Source of the DNA: Galbitalea soli
Lineage (GTDB): Bacteria; Actinomycetota; Actinomycetes; Actinomycetales; Microbacteriaceae
Length of the DNA stretch: 64,000 nt
Reading direction: 5' to 3'
Assembly (NCBI RefSeq): GCF_010686725.1
Contig: NZ_JAAGWZ010000002.1
Span: 744,001-808,000 of the forward strand
Numbering within the stretch: the first letter of the stretch is position 1; every line of letters begins with the position of its first letter. The notes under the pieces are model-generated. The model searched no databases, was not told where the DNA came from, and saw only the letters and a list, made by a program, of their open reading frames with translations. Below, one piece after another: positions 27,063 through 35,447 of the stretch. A program made the position numbers and the translations under genes.

Positions 27063-27668
27063 ATGGCAGTAACAACTCTCTTCTCCGCCCGCAGGATCAC
27101 CGCGCGCTGGCGGGTGGTCGACATCATCGTGGCCGCCGTCATCGGCGTCGCCGCCGGGGTGGTGTTCTTCGGCTGGGACCAGATCTACGCTCCGGTCACG
27201 GCGCCGTTCACCGCGGTTCTGCCCGGTTCGGGTGCCCTTCTCTACGCGGTCTGGCTGTTCGCGGGCGTGCTCGGCGGGCTCGTCGTGCGCAAGCCCGGTG
27301 CCGCGCTCTTCACCGAGGTCGTCGCCGCGGTGGTCGAGGCGTTGCTCGGTGCGAGCTGGGGCGGATTCCAGACGATCCTGTCGGGCGTCATCCAGGGCGC
27401 GGGGGCGGAACTGGTCTTCCTGATCTTCGCCTACGCGACCTGGAACCGCTGGGTCGCCGTGCTCGCGGGCGCGGGTGCCGCGGTCGGCATGGTCGCGAAC
27501 GATCTGCTCCAGTACGACGCGGCGCAGGGCGTCCCCTACAAGATCGCGTACATCGTCGGCGGACTCATCTCGGGTGCCGTGATCGCCGGGCTGGGGTCGT
27601 GGTACCTCACCCGGGCCCTCGCCAAGACCGGCGCGCTCGCGCGGTTCGCCTCCGGGCGCACCAAGTAG
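27063..27668 (+). CDS. ykoE: ECF transporter S component, YkoE family
   Basis: A 201-residue membrane protein with about six helices; the family core appears in WRVVDIIVAAVIGVAAGVVFF and the GALLYAVWLFAGVLGGLVVRKPGAA loop region. YkoE is the substrate-binding subunit of the YkoEDC importer for hydroxymethylpyrimidine or a related thiamine precursor. The ATG follows AAAGG, which sits in the riboswitch hairpin, so its translation is directly TPP-responsive. The ATPase and T subunits follow immediately. Confidence 0.92.
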   Translation: MAVTTLFSARRITARWRVVDIIVAAVIGVAAGVVFFGWDQIYAPVTAPFTAVLPGSGALLYAVWLFAGVLGGLVVRKPGAALFTEVVAAVVEALLGASWGGFQTILSGVIQGAGAELVFLIFAYATWNRWVAVLAGAGAAVGMVANDLLQYDAAQGVPYKIAYIVGGLISGAVIAGLGSWYLTRALAKTGALARFASGRTK

Positions 27669-27718
27669 CGGCGCGAGCTCAGGGGCACACCACGACATCA
27701 CGCACGGCGGTCGACCGG

Positions 27719-29176
27719 GTGCAGCCGCGCCCGGTCGCAGTCGACGCGCGCGGCTGGGGCTGGCGGCACGCCGATCGCCCGGGCTTCGCGGTCTCGGGCC
27801 TCGACCTTCGTATCGAACCGGGGGAGCGGGTGCTCCTCCTCGGTGCCTCGGGCGCGGGCAAGTCGACGCTCGTCGCCGCCCTCGCCGGCCTGCTCGGTGA
27901 CGAGGAGGCGGGCGAGGAGATCGGCGAGCTGCGGGTCGACGGCAGAAATCCGCGGGATGCCCGGGGCGGCGTCGGGCTCGTGCTCCAAGACCCCGATTCC
28001 CAGGTGATCCTCGCGCGAGTCGGCGACGACGTCGCCTTCGGCTGCGAGAACCTCGGCGTGCCCCGGGACGAGATCTGGCCCCGGGTGCGAGAGGCGCTCG
28101 ACGCGGTCGGCCTGGCGCTGCCGCTCGACCACCCCACGAGCGGGCTCTCCGGCGGCCAGAAGCAGCGACTCGCGCTCGCGGGCGTGCTCGCCATGCGCCC
28201 CGGGCTCCTCCTCCTCGACGAGCCGACCGCCAATCTCGACCCGCTCGGCGTCGCCGAGGTGCGGGAGGCCATGGCGCAGGTGCTCGACCGCACCCGCGCG
28301 ACCTTCATCGTCATCGAGCATCGCGTGGCCGTCTGGGCCGACCTCGTCACGCGCGTCATCGTGCTGTCGCCGGGCGGGGGAGTGCTGGCGGACGGCACCC
28401 CCGACCAGGTGCTGCGTGCGGAGGGAGCGCGACTCGCGGAGAGCGGGGTGTGGGTGCCCGGCTTCGAGCCCGCGGCCCCGGCACGTGACCGCGGGGCGAC
28501 GGGCACGCCCGTGCTGGAGGCGCGCGGCCTCGCGGTGGGGAGGGAGCGGCGGGTGGTCATCCGCGAGGGAATCGACCTCACCGTGTCGGCGAGCCGCACC
28601 CTGGCCGTCACCGGCAGCAACGGCACCGGCAAGTCGACGCTGGGCCTCACGCTCGGCGGGCTCCTGCCACCGCTCGGCGGCACGCTCGATGCCTCGGCGA
28701 TCGCGGGCGGTCTGCCTGCCGAGCCGCATCGCTGGCGCTCCCGAGACCTCGTCTCGCGCATCGGCAGCGTCTTTCAGGATCCGGAGCACCAGTTCGTCGC
28801 GGCGACGGTCGCGGCCGAGCTCGCGGTCGGGCCCAAAGCGGCCGGGGTGGAGAGCGCCGAGGCGAGTCGCCGCATCGATGCGGCCGTCGAACGACTTCGG
28901 CTCGGGCACCTGCTCGAGGCGAATCCGTTCACGCTCTCGGGCGGGGAGAAGCGACGCCTGTCGGTCGCGACGGCGCTCGTCACGCGGCCCGCCCTTCTCG
29001 TACTCGACGAGCCCACGTTCGGGCAGGATGCCCGCACCTGGCGTGAGCTCGTCGCCCTCCTGTCCGCCCTGCTCGACGAGGGCAGCGCGCTCGTCGCCGT
29101 CACCCACGACGCGGCGTTCGTCGATGCGCTCGCCGATGACGTGCTCTCCTTCGACCTCCCGGTGGGTGCGCGGTGA
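27719..29176 (+). CDS. ykoD: ECF transporter duplicated ATPase, YkoD-like
   Basis: A 485-residue protein with two fused ABC ATPase domains. Domain 1: Walker A GASGAGKST (42-50), signature LSGGQKQRLAL, Walker B LLLLDEPTANLDP. Domain 2: Walker A GSNGTGKST, signature LSGGEKRRLSV, Walker B LLVLDEPTFGQD. It powers uptake through YkoE and YkoC. The GTG start at 27719 is the only suitable start after the ykoE stop; its ribosome binding site is poor. The stop overlaps the ykoC GTG by four bases. Confidence 0.93.
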   Translation: MQPRPVAVDARGWGWRHADRPGFAVSGLDLRIEPGERVLLLGASGAGKSTLVAALAGLLGDEEAGEEIGELRVDGRNPRDARGGVGLVLQDPDSQVILARVGDDVAFGCENLGVPRDEIWPRVREALDAVGLALPLDHPTSGLSGGQKQRLALAGVLAMRPGLLLLDEPTANLDPLGVAEVREAMAQVLDRTRATFIVIEHRVAVWADLVTRVIVLSPGGGVLADGTPDQVLRAEGARLAESGVWVPGFEPAAPARDRGATGTPVLEARGLAVGRERRVVIREGIDLTVSASRTLAVTGSNGTGKSTLGLTLGGLLPPLGGTLDASAIAGGLPAEPHRWRSRDLVSRIGSVFQDPEHQFVAATVAAELAVGPKAAGVESAEASRRIDAAVERLRLGHLLEANPFTLSGGEKRRLSVATALVTRPALLVLDEPTFGQDARTWRELVALLSALLDEGSALVAVTHDAAFVDALADDVLSFDLPVGAR

Positions 29177-29961
29177 CCGCCGACCTCCTGACGCCGACCG
29201 CGGGACCCCAGCTCATCTACCGAATCAATCCGGTGGCTAAGATGGCGGCGGCGTTCCTCATCGGGCTGGGCGTGCTGCTCTCCATCGACTGGGTGTCGGC
29301 CTCGGTCGCGCTCGCCTGCGAGTCGGTGCTGCTGTTCTGGGCCGGCGTCCCGCCGCGTCGGCTGGCCATCCGACTGAGCCCCGTGCTCGTCGGCGCTGTC
29401 ACCGCGGCGTTCATGACCGCCCTCTACGCGCCGGAGTCGGGCGCCAGCTACCTGAACATCCTGTTCGCGCACGTGACCGCCGGTTCGATCGAGCTGGCAA
29501 CCGCGACCTTCGCGCGCATCCTCGCAGTGGGGGTCCCGGCCGTCGTGCTGTTCCTCACAGTCGACCCCACCGACCTCGCGGACGGCCTCGCACAGGTGCT
29601 CCGGCTGCCCGCGCGGTTCGTGATCGGGGCGCTCGCCGCGGTGCGGCTGGTCGGTCTGTTCATCGACGACTGGCGCTCGCTCGAACGCGCCCGCCGCGCC
29701 CGCGGCGTCGCCGATCGGGGGCGCCTGCGGCGACTGCTGAGCCAGGCGTTCGCCCTGCTCGTGCTGTCGATCCGGCGGGCGACCAAGCTCGCGACGGCGA
29801 TGGAGGCGCGGGGGTTCGGCTCCTCGGCTCCCCGCAGCTGGGCACGGCCATCCTCCCTGCACCGCGCGGACGTCGTGCTCATGCTGATCGGGGCTCTCAT
29901 CGCGGCCGCCTCGATCACGGTGTCGGTCGCGACCGGCCACTGGAGATTCCTTGGTACCTGA
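29173..29961 (+). CDS. ykoC: ECF transporter T component, YkoC (CbiQ-like)
   Basis: A 262-residue transmembrane scaffold with about five helices (strong hydrophobic blocks near 22-60, 72-85, 108-130 and 225-250). The two coupling helices end in Ala-Arg-Gly-type motifs, RARRARG and AMEARGFG, that dock onto the ATPases. The GTG start overlaps the ykoD stop (GTGA). With YkoE and YkoD it completes a TPP-regulated precursor importer. Confidence 0.92.
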   Translation: MTADLLTPTAGPQLIYRINPVAKMAAAFLIGLGVLLSIDWVSASVALACESVLLFWAGVPPRRLAIRLSPVLVGAVTAAFMTALYAPESGASYLNILFAHVTAGSIELATATFARILAVGVPAVVLFLTVDPTDLADGLAQVLRLPARFVIGALAAVRLVGLFIDDWRSLERARRARGVADRGRLRRLLSQAFALLVLSIRRATKLATAMEARGFGSSAPRSWARPSSLHRADVVLMLIGALIAAASITVSVATGHWRFLGT

Positions 29962-30469
29962 GCCGGATGCCCGTGCCGCCCGCATCGCGGCCCTCGCCTC
30001 CGCCGCGCCGCGCCCGATCGTGCTGCTCGACGGCGGTTCGGGCGCGGGCAAGACCGAACTCGCTCGCGTGCTCGCCCCGCTGCTGGGCGCCGAGCTCGTC
30101 TGCCTCGAAGACTTCTACCCGGGCTGGGACGGACTCGAAGCGGCCAGTCGCATGGTGCGGGATGACGTGCTCGGCGCCTCGCGCTGGCGGCGCTGGGACT
30201 GGGCGGCCGACCGCCCCGCTGAGTGGCACCCGGTCGATGCCTCGCGTGGACTCGTCATCGAGGGGTCGGGCGCGCTCAGTGCGCGAAACCGCGAACGGGC
30301 GACGCTCGGTGTCTGGATCGAGCTGGACGAGCCCACGCGCAAGAGTCGGGCGCTCGCCCGCGACGGGGAGCGGTACGCGCCGTTCTGGGATCGCTGGGCC
30401 GCGCAGGAGCGGGAGTTCTTCGCGCGCGAGCGACCCGATCTGCTCGCCGACCTCGTCGTGCCGGGCTGA
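29951..30469 (+). CDS. P-loop kinase in the TPP-regulated operon
   Basis: A 172-residue ATP-binding protein. Walker A is GGSGAGKTE (about residues 28-36), followed by a uridine-kinase-like LEDFYPGWDGL acceptor segment, LVIEGSGALS and a basic lid (TRKSRALARDGERYAPFWDRW). It starts with TTG inside the end of ykoC, with GGAG five bases upstream, so it is translated with the transporter. Such kinase-like proteins are usually annotated only as ATP-binding or (d)CMP-kinase-like. Its place behind a TPP riboswitch suggests it could phosphorylate an imported thiamine precursor; that is a hypothesis. Confidence 0.8.
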   Translation: MVPEPDARAARIAALASAAPRPIVLLDGGSGAGKTELARVLAPLLGAELVCLEDFYPGWDGLEAASRMVRDDVLGASRWRRWDWAADRPAEWHPVDASRGLVIEGSGALSARNRERATLGVWIELDEPTRKSRALARDGERYAPFWDRWAAQEREFFARERPDLLADLVVPG

Positions 30470-30476
30470 GCCGCCG

Positions 30477-30538
30477 GGCGTCTGCCACCCATCGCCCGCG
30501 ACTCACGTCGCCAGGCGTCTGCCTCTCACCGCCCGCGA
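30477..30538. repeat. Imperfect 25-bp direct repeat between convergent genes
   Basis: Two copies beginning GGCGTCTGCC and ending GCCCGCGA (30477-30501 and 30514-30538) match at 22 of 25 positions. They fill the gap between the kinase gene and the metallopeptidase gene; the second copy ends just before the metallopeptidase stop. Confidence 0.6.
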
Positions 30539-30889
30539 TCAGCCCCAGCCGAGCTCGTGCAGTTCCTCGTCATCGATGCCGTAGTAGTGCGCGATCTCGT
30601 GCACGAGGGTCACGTGGATCTGCTCCCGGAGTTCGTCGAGATCGCGGGAGACGTCGGCGAGCGGTTCGCGGTAGAGCACGATGCGGTCGGGCAGTTCGCC
30701 GTAGCCGTACTCGCCGCGCTCGGTGAGGGCGACCCCGTCGTAGAGACCGAGGAGGTCGAGGGATCCGTCGTCGGGCCGATCCTCGGTCACGAAGGCGACG
30801 TTGTCGAGGCCCTCCACCATCTCATCGGGGAGGGCGTCGAGTTCGGCGATGACGAGCGCCTCGAACTCCTCGGGCGAGGGCGCGATCAC
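30539..30889 (-). CDS. Zincin-like metallopeptidase family protein
   Basis: A 116-residue protein with a C-terminal zinc motif HEIAHYYGIDDEELHELGWG, the minimal HExxH metallopeptidase family frequently found in actinobacteria. The N-terminal half (PDEMVEGLDNVAFVTEDRP) matches the family. Start is GTG. It follows DUF2017 by four bases, in the order clpS, DUF2017, metallopeptidase, so a joint role in protein turnover is plausible. Proteolytic activity has not been shown for the family in general. Confidence 0.88.
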   Translation of the reverse strand: MIAPSPEEFEALVIAELDALPDEMVEGLDNVAFVTEDRPDDGSLDLLGLYDGVALTERGEYGYGELPDRIVLYREPLADVSRDLDELREQIHVTLVHEIAHYYGIDDEELHELGWG

Positions 30890-30893
30890 GCGG

Positions 30894-31385
30894 TCACCGG
30901 CGATCGATGGCCGCGACGAGGGAGCCCTGCAGGGTCCCGAGCCAGTTGTAGATGGCGTAGTTGATGCGGTCCGGCTCGTCGAGGTCGGGGGGCGCGCCCT
31001 CCTCGGTGATCTCCAGCCGGATGGCGAGGGCCAGCCGGATGTCGGTGAGCGACCGCAGCCAGGCGCCCACTCCCGCGGCGTCGAGGACGATGTCCACGCG
31101 CTTCGCCCCGGGTTCCGCCGTCACCGATTCGAGCACCGTCATCGCGTTGCGCACCTTCGCGTCACCGAGCTCGTCTTCCGTGAATCGCCGGAACTCGGCC
31201 GCATCCTCGGGGGCGTCGAGGTAGGCGTCGGGCAGCAGTCGTTCGAGCACGGGATCGTCGTGGGCGTCGGTGCGGTCGGCGATGAGGGTGGCGACCTGGC
31301 GCGCGAGGTCGGCGAGGAACGCCGCCTCCTGCGGGTGCAGGCGGATTCGCGCCCCACCCCCGGGCGCGGATCGGAACCCGCTCAC
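30894..31385 (-). CDS. DUF2017 protein
   Basis: A 163-residue soluble helical protein, DUF2017, a partner gene of clpS throughout actinobacteria. Recognisable blocks are [39 protein letters not shown] and the C-terminal [15 protein letters not shown]. The GTG start overlaps the clpS stop by four bases (GTGA). Its conserved coupling to ClpS suggests a role in adaptor function or N-degron handling, but no biochemical activity is known to me. Confidence 0.88.
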   Translation of the reverse strand: MSGFRSAPGGGARIRLHPQEAAFLADLARQVATLIADRTDAHDDPVLERLLPDAYLDAPEDAAEFRRFTEDELGDAKVRNAMTVLESVTAEPGAKRVDIVLDAAGVGAWLRSLTDIRLALAIRLEITEEGAPPDLDEPDRINYAIYNWLGTLQGSLVAAIDRR

Positions 31386-31684
31386 GAGTCGTCCTTCTGC
31401 ACGGTCGCCCACAGCCCATAGTCGTGCATGGCGGCGACGTGGCGCTCCATCTCCTCGCGGGGCCCTGCGGCGACGACCGCCCGACCCTCGTTGTGCACGA
31501 GCAGCATGCGTCGCTCGGCTTCGGCGCGACTGAACCCGAAGTAGCTGCGGAAGACGTAGGAGACGTACGACATCAGGTTGACCGGGTCGTTCCAGACGAC
31601 GGTGACCCACGGTGTGTCGAGCCGAACCTCCTCGAGCAGGGCGGTGCCCTGTTCGGCGTCGGTGCGATCCAGCGTCTGTGCCAC
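31382..31684 (-). CDS. clpS: ATP-dependent Clp protease adaptor ClpS
   Basis: A 100-residue ClpS. The core includes [20 protein letters not shown], with the Asn-Asp pair of the N-degron pocket, [19 protein letters not shown] and the C-terminal YGLWATVQ. ClpS delivers N-end-rule substrates to ClpA/ClpC. I choose GTG at 31684, preceded by GGAGG about seven bases upstream; longer frames run into the tRNA-His gene. First gene of clpS-DUF2017-metallopeptidase. Confidence 0.93.
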   Translation of the reverse strand: MAQTLDRTDAEQGTALLEEVRLDTPWVTVVWNDPVNLMSYVSYVFRSYFGFSRAEAERRMLLVHNEGRAVVAAGPREEMERHVAAMHDYGLWATVQKDDS

Positions 31685-31789
31685 GTCGCCGCCTCCCGCG
31701 CCTCTGTCAGCCCCTGTCTTCGCGCGGCGGTCGCCGCGCGGCCCGCGCCCCAAAGACGAATTGGCCCGACCGAAGCCGAGCCAATCCTC

Positions 31790-31866
31790 TGGGGTGAACG
31801 ACGGGACTCGAACCCGCGACATCCGGCACCACAAGCCAGCGCTCTACCAACTGAGCTACGCCCACC
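31790..31866 (-). tRNA. tRNA-His(GTG)
   Basis: A complete cloverleaf on the minus strand. The acceptor GTGGGCG pairs with CGTTCAC, and the anticodon stem CTGGC/GCCGG flanks loop TTGTGGT with anticodon GTG. The gene encodes the extra G at position -1 (31866), discriminator C73 and a CCA end (31792-31790), all hallmarks of bacterial tRNA-His. Confidence 0.95.
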
Positions 31867-31897
31867 ATGCGTTGCCAAGGGCAACCCGAAGATTCTA

Positions 31898-32518
31898 TTA
31901 CAAGCGGGAGGCCCAGCGCGCCACCACGTCGGCCGAGACCGCCTGAACCTCCTCGGAGGTGGGGCCCGGATCGGCGATGAACGCGGCGCTGCGGTAGTAC
32001 TCCAGCTCTCGGATCGACTCCAGGATGTCGGCGAGGGCGCGGTGCCCGCCGTTCTTCGCCGGGGCGTTGAAGTAGACCCGCGGGAACCAGTGCCGGGCGA
32101 GTTCTTTGATCGACGAGACGTCGACGCTCCGGTAGTGCAGGTGCCCGTCGACCCGGGGCATGAACTTCGCGAGGAAGGCCCGGTCGGTGCCGATCGTGTT
32201 GCCGGCGAGCGGCGCGCTCTGGGGCGCGGGCACGTATTTCAGGATGTACTCGAGCACCTGGTACTCGGCGTCGGCGAGCGTCACCCCTCGCGGGATCTCC
32301 TCGATGAGACCGCTCGTGGTGTGCATGGCGCGCACGAAGTCGCCCATGTGATCCCACGCGGCCTGGTCGGGGCGAATGACGATGTCAAATCCGGGATGCA
32401 CGGGCGTCAGGTCGTAGTCGGTGATGACGACCGCCACCTCGACCAGTTCGTCGATGGTGAGGTCGAGCCCCGTCATCTCACAGTCGATCCAGACGAGACG
32501 GTCATCCGCAGAGCTCAT
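31898..32518 (-). CDS. orn: Oligoribonuclease
   Basis: A 206-residue DEDDh exonuclease that degrades two- to five-base RNA oligomers and pGpG. ExoI: LVWIDCEMTGLD (Asp and Glu). ExoII: NTIGTDRAFLAKFMP. ExoIII: the HRALADILESI segment with the catalytic His and Asp. The VDVSSIKELARHWFP region is typical of Orn. TAGGAT ends six bases before ATG, so the mRNA is probably leaderless. It lies directly before tRNA-His on the same strand. Confidence 0.96.
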   Translation of the reverse strand: MSSADDRLVWIDCEMTGLDLTIDELVEVAVVITDYDLTPVHPGFDIVIRPDQAAWDHMGDFVRAMHTTSGLIEEIPRGVTLADAEYQVLEYILKYVPAPQSAPLAGNTIGTDRAFLAKFMPRVDGHLHYRSVDVSSIKELARHWFPRVYFNAPAKNGGHRALADILESIRELEYYRSAAFIADPGPTSEEVQAVSADVVARWASRL

Positions 32519-32524
32519 GCGACC

Positions 32525-32530
32525 ATCCTA
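32525..32530 (-). promoter_or_regulatory. Leaderless-type -10 of orn
   Basis: Minus-strand TAGGAT ends six bases before the orn ATG at 32518. Confidence 0.5.
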
Positions 32531-32586
32531 ACGACGGCCCCCGACGCGCCCTCGCGGCCGGTGCGGCCGCCGCGATCAGGCCGCGG

Positions 32587-33219
32587 TCACCAGTTCTCGT
32601 TGATGGCGTGGAGCCGGTGTCGGATCGCGGCGGACCGCCCGTGCACCGCGAGGCTGACGCCGAGGATCACGAATCCGACCGGCATGACGAGCTCGGCCTT
32701 CCAAACAGCCAGACTGAGGGCCAGAGCGGCATCGGGGATGAACGCGGGAATGCTCCACAGGGCGTTCCCCACGACCACCGCCAGCAGAATCCACCGCGCG
32801 GCGCCATTCACCACTCCGGCCCGCAGCGCGATCACTCCGGCGACGAGCCCGGCGGCGACGATGAGCACCTGGAGCACGATCCCGGCCGCGAGCGCGGCTC
32901 CGCTGCCCGGGCTCAGGGGGAGCAGCGAGAAGAGGCCGAAGAGCAGATACCCGCAGCCGAACAGGATGAGTGCCACGCGACCCACGGTTGAGGTGCCGAC
33001 GATGCCGGTCTCACCCCGCACCCCGACAGCGAGCGTGATGAAGGCGGCCAGTAGCACGATGTCGGCGATCGTGGCCGGGATGATGCTGCCGAAGGGGATT
33101 GCGGAGTCCGGCAGTGTGACGCGCGCCGACCCGAGGAGGGCGATGAGGCCCGCGACAGCGAGCAGCGCGCCCCCGAGCAGCGTCGTGCGGTGGATCGCCG
33201 AGGTGGTGTTCGTCCCCAT
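32587..33219 (-). CDS. Six-helix membrane protein, unknown function
   Basis: A 210-residue protein with about six hydrophobic helices and short loops, ending in a polar HRLHAINENW tail. It has no transporter signature and no charged residues inside helices that would suggest a channel. The ATG has GGGAGG about eight bases upstream. It is located between orn and the MFS gene on the same strand but with 141 bases upstream, so it is likely its own transcript. I do not recognise the family. Confidence 0.75.
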   Translation of the reverse strand: MGTNTTSAIHRTTLLGGALLAVAGLIALLGSARVTLPDSAIPFGSIIPATIADIVLLAAFITLAVGVRGETGIVGTSTVGRVALILFGCGYLLFGLFSLLPLSPGSGAALAAGIVLQVLIVAAGLVAGVIALRAGVVNGAARWILLAVVVGNALWSIPAFIPDAALALSLAVWKAELVMPVGFVILGVSLAVHGRSAAIRHRLHAINENW

Positions 33220-33361
33220 GAGTGAATGCCTCCCTCACCCGGTCAGACCCGGGACAGGCCCAGTGTGCACCGTGGTGCGCGGTCACTGCAATGGCGTCTC
33301 GTCGCCGACTGTGCGCTGCGGCGAGGGCATCACCGCGCGACGGTGCGAGCCGCACGACCCG

Positions 33362-34582
33362 TCACGCCGCCTCGCCCGCGCCGATCGCCTCCGCCTCCTC
33401 GAGGGCGTCCTCCGGTCCCGTATTGACGACGGCGAGCGTGCGCCGCCCAGTGATGACGACGATCATGGCGACGAGGAGCGAGGCCGCGCCCACGAAGTAG
33501 GGCAGTCCCGCCCGAGCGAGGTCGCTGCCGGCGAGCACCGCGGCGAGGGGCGGTGCGACGGCGCCGCCGATGAACCGCACCGCGGAGTAGGCGGATGACG
33601 CGACCGTGCGCGGCAGCTCGGTGGCCTCCATCACGCTCTCGGTGAGCACGGTGTTCATCACGCCGAGGAGGAGTCCGCCCGCGACGACGCACGCGATCAG
33701 CACGGCGGCGGTGGTCACGAAGGCACCCGCCACCACGAGGTCGGCCGCGAGCAGCGGCAGGATGATCGCCAGCACGGTCGTGCGCGACATCCGCCTGGTC
33801 AGCAGTGGTGCCACCCAGACACTGGTCACGGCGAGCGCAACGCCCCAGCCGAAGAAGGTGAGGCCCAGCCCGAGCGCGGTCTGGTGGGCGAAGCGCTGCA
33901 GCGGGAACGGCGTGAACGCCAGCAGCGTGAAGAAACCGATGTTGTAGAACAGGGCGATGATCGCGAGGCGGCCGAGGGCGGGGTGGCGCAGCGCGCGCAG
34001 CGGCGCCGACAGTCGGATCGGCGTGCGCGCCGCGGTGTCGGTGCCGAGCAGCGCGACGATCGCGACGAAGGCGATGGCCATGAGGATGCTCGTTCCGAAG
34101 AACGGTCCCCGCCAGCTGATCGACCCCAGCAACCCACCGAGCAGGGGCCCGATCGCGATGCCGAGTCCCAGCGCGGCCTCGTACAGGATGATCGCCGCGG
34201 AGGTCCCCCCGCTCGCCGCCCCCACGATCGTGGCGAGCGCCGTGGAGATGAACAGCGCGTTGCCGAGCCCCCAGCCGGCCCGGAATCCGATGATCGACCA
34301 CACGGTGGGGCTGAGCGCGGCCGCGAGCGCGAACGCCACGATCAGGGCGAGTCCGATGAGGAGGGTGCGTTTGGCCCCGATGCGACTCGACACCCAGCTC
34401 GTGATGAGCATGGCGACGCCGGTGATGAAGAGGTAGCTCGTGAACAACAGCTCGGTCTCGGTCGGGGTCGCCTTCAACTCGCTCGCGATGGCGGGCAGGA
34501 TGGGGTCGACGAGGCCGATGCCCATGAACGCGACGACGCAGGCGAACGCGACGGCCCAGACCTGCTTGCTCTGGCGGGCCAT
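33362..34582 (-). CDS. MFS transporter
   Basis: A 406-residue, 12-helix MFS protein. It begins SKQVWAVAFACVVAFMGIGLVDPILPAI, has motif A SSRIGAKRTLLIG and an antiporter-like GPLLGGLLG after helix 5. Homologues in this group export drugs or sugars. The ATG shares one base with the upstream MarR stop (TGATG), so the two genes form an operon and the transporter is expected to be derepressed together with the regulator when ligand binds. Confidence 0.9.
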   Translation of the reverse strand: MARQSKQVWAVAFACVVAFMGIGLVDPILPAIASELKATPTETELLFTSYLFITGVAMLITSWVSSRIGAKRTLLIGLALIVAFALAAALSPTVWSIIGFRAGWGLGNALFISTALATIVGAASGGTSAAIILYEAALGLGIAIGPLLGGLLGSISWRGPFFGTSILMAIAFVAIVALLGTDTAARTPIRLSAPLRALRHPALGRLAIIALFYNIGFFTLLAFTPFPLQRFAHQTALGLGLTFFGWGVALAVTSVWVAPLLTRRMSRTTVLAIILPLLAADLVVAGAFVTTAAVLIACVVAGGLLLGVMNTVLTESVMEATELPRTVASSAYSAVRFIGGAVAPPLAAVLAGSDLARAGLPYFVGAASLLVAMIVVITGRRTLAVVNTGPEDALEEAEAIGAGEAA

Positions 34583-35010
34583 CACGCGATCGCCTTCCGC
34601 GCGATGCGCGACTGTAGGATTCCTGCCGCTGCGGTGAGTGTCGCCCACTCCTCCTCGCCCAGGTCGCCGAACATCGGCGTCATGGCTTCGGCGAGTTCGA
34701 CGCGCCAGTCGGCGAGCGCCCGCTCGCCCTTCGGGCTGATGGCGATGAGCCAGGCGCGCGAGTCGGCGGTGTCGGCGATGCGGTACACGAGCTCGTCTTC
34801 GATGAGGCCGGGCATCAGCTTGCTCATGCCGGGCTGGCTGATGCGGCTCGCGGCGGCGAGCTCGCCCACGCGCATGGCGCCGTCCGCCGAGAGGATGCCC
34901 AGCGTTCGCCACACGGAGGCGGGGGTCTTGCTCCCGGTCTGCTGCGCCGCGATGCGGGTGAGGCGCGTGCTGGAGACGATGAGGGATTCGATTACGTCTG
35001 TTCTGGTCAC
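34582..35010 (-). CDS. MarR family transcriptional regulator
   Basis: A 142-residue winged-helix MarR protein. The DNA-binding core is MRVGELAAASRISQPGMSKLMPGLIE with the wing DSRAWLIAISPKGE. GTG start, with TACAAT ending six bases upstream and three inverted arms of GTTATGCA covering that promoter. This is the classic arrangement for autorepression plus control of the co-transcribed MFS gene. Confidence 0.93.
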   Translation of the reverse strand: MTRTDVIESLIVSSTRLTRIAAQQTGSKTPASVWRTLGILSADGAMRVGELAAASRISQPGMSKLMPGLIEDELVYRIADTADSRAWLIAISPKGERALADWRVELAEAMTPMFGDLGEEEWATLTAAAGILQSRIARKAIA

Positions 35011-35016
35011 GCGACA

Positions 35017-35022
35017 ATTGTA
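35017..35022 (-). promoter_or_regulatory. Leaderless-type -10 of marR-MFS operon
   Basis: Minus-strand TACAAT ends six bases before the GTG at 35010. Its upstream base touches the first operator arm. Confidence 0.5.
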
Positions 35023-35059
35023 TAACGTAGTTATGCAAAGTGCATAACGAGGTTATGCA
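35022..35059. promoter_or_regulatory. Triple-arm MarR operator
   Basis: Alternating inverted arms ATAAC-GTA-GTTATGCA-AAG-TGCATAAC-GAG-GTTATGCA make three possible dyads, each with a three-base spacer. The second and third dyads have perfect eight-base arms. The array covers the region just upstream of the marR start and -10. Confidence 0.75.
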
Positions 35060-35130
35060 TAGCGCGAGGGGTGGGATGCTGTCCGCGCCGGGCATCCTGC
35101 CGGTCGGTCGCGGGGTGTAAGACTGGTGTC

Positions 35131-35406
35131 ATGACAGACGCAACCCCCACGCTCGCCAAAGGCGACGAGTACATCGTGATCTTCTCGGGCGGGCCGAGCG
35201 ACGGCCAGACCGACCACCGCATCGCCACCGAGGCGGGCTGGGACGAGCAGATCATCGTCAACGGCCTGGAGTCGACCGCCGCCGCCGAATTCGCCTACCG
35301 GGCGAGCGGGGCGAAGAAGGTGGGAGACAGCGTGCACGTCACCTACGTGTGGGATCCGACCACCGCGGACGACCTCGAAGACACCAGCGAGCGCTACGAC
35401 AGCTGA
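35131..35406 (+). CDS. Small conserved hypothetical, 91 aa
   Basis: A 91-residue acidic protein with N-terminus MTDATPTLAKGDEYIVIFS and a C-terminal DDLEDTSERYDS. The GGPSDGQTDHRIATEAGWDE segment suggests a small beta-rich domain. AAGACT lies six bases before ATG, one base off the leaderless consensus used by neighbours. It diverges from the marR operon. No family recognised. Confidence 0.65.
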   Translation: MTDATPTLAKGDEYIVIFSGGPSDGQTDHRIATEAGWDEQIIVNGLESTAAAEFAYRASGAKKVGDSVHVTYVWDPTTADDLEDTSERYDS

Positions 35407-35447
35407 GCCCGCGGAATCGTCGCGGTGCCCCGGGCGTTGACCCTGCT

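Noticed and set aside
30477-30538. Two repeats as a possible CRISPR remnant
   Set aside because: Only two imperfect copies with a 12-base spacer, no further array and no cas gene in the window.
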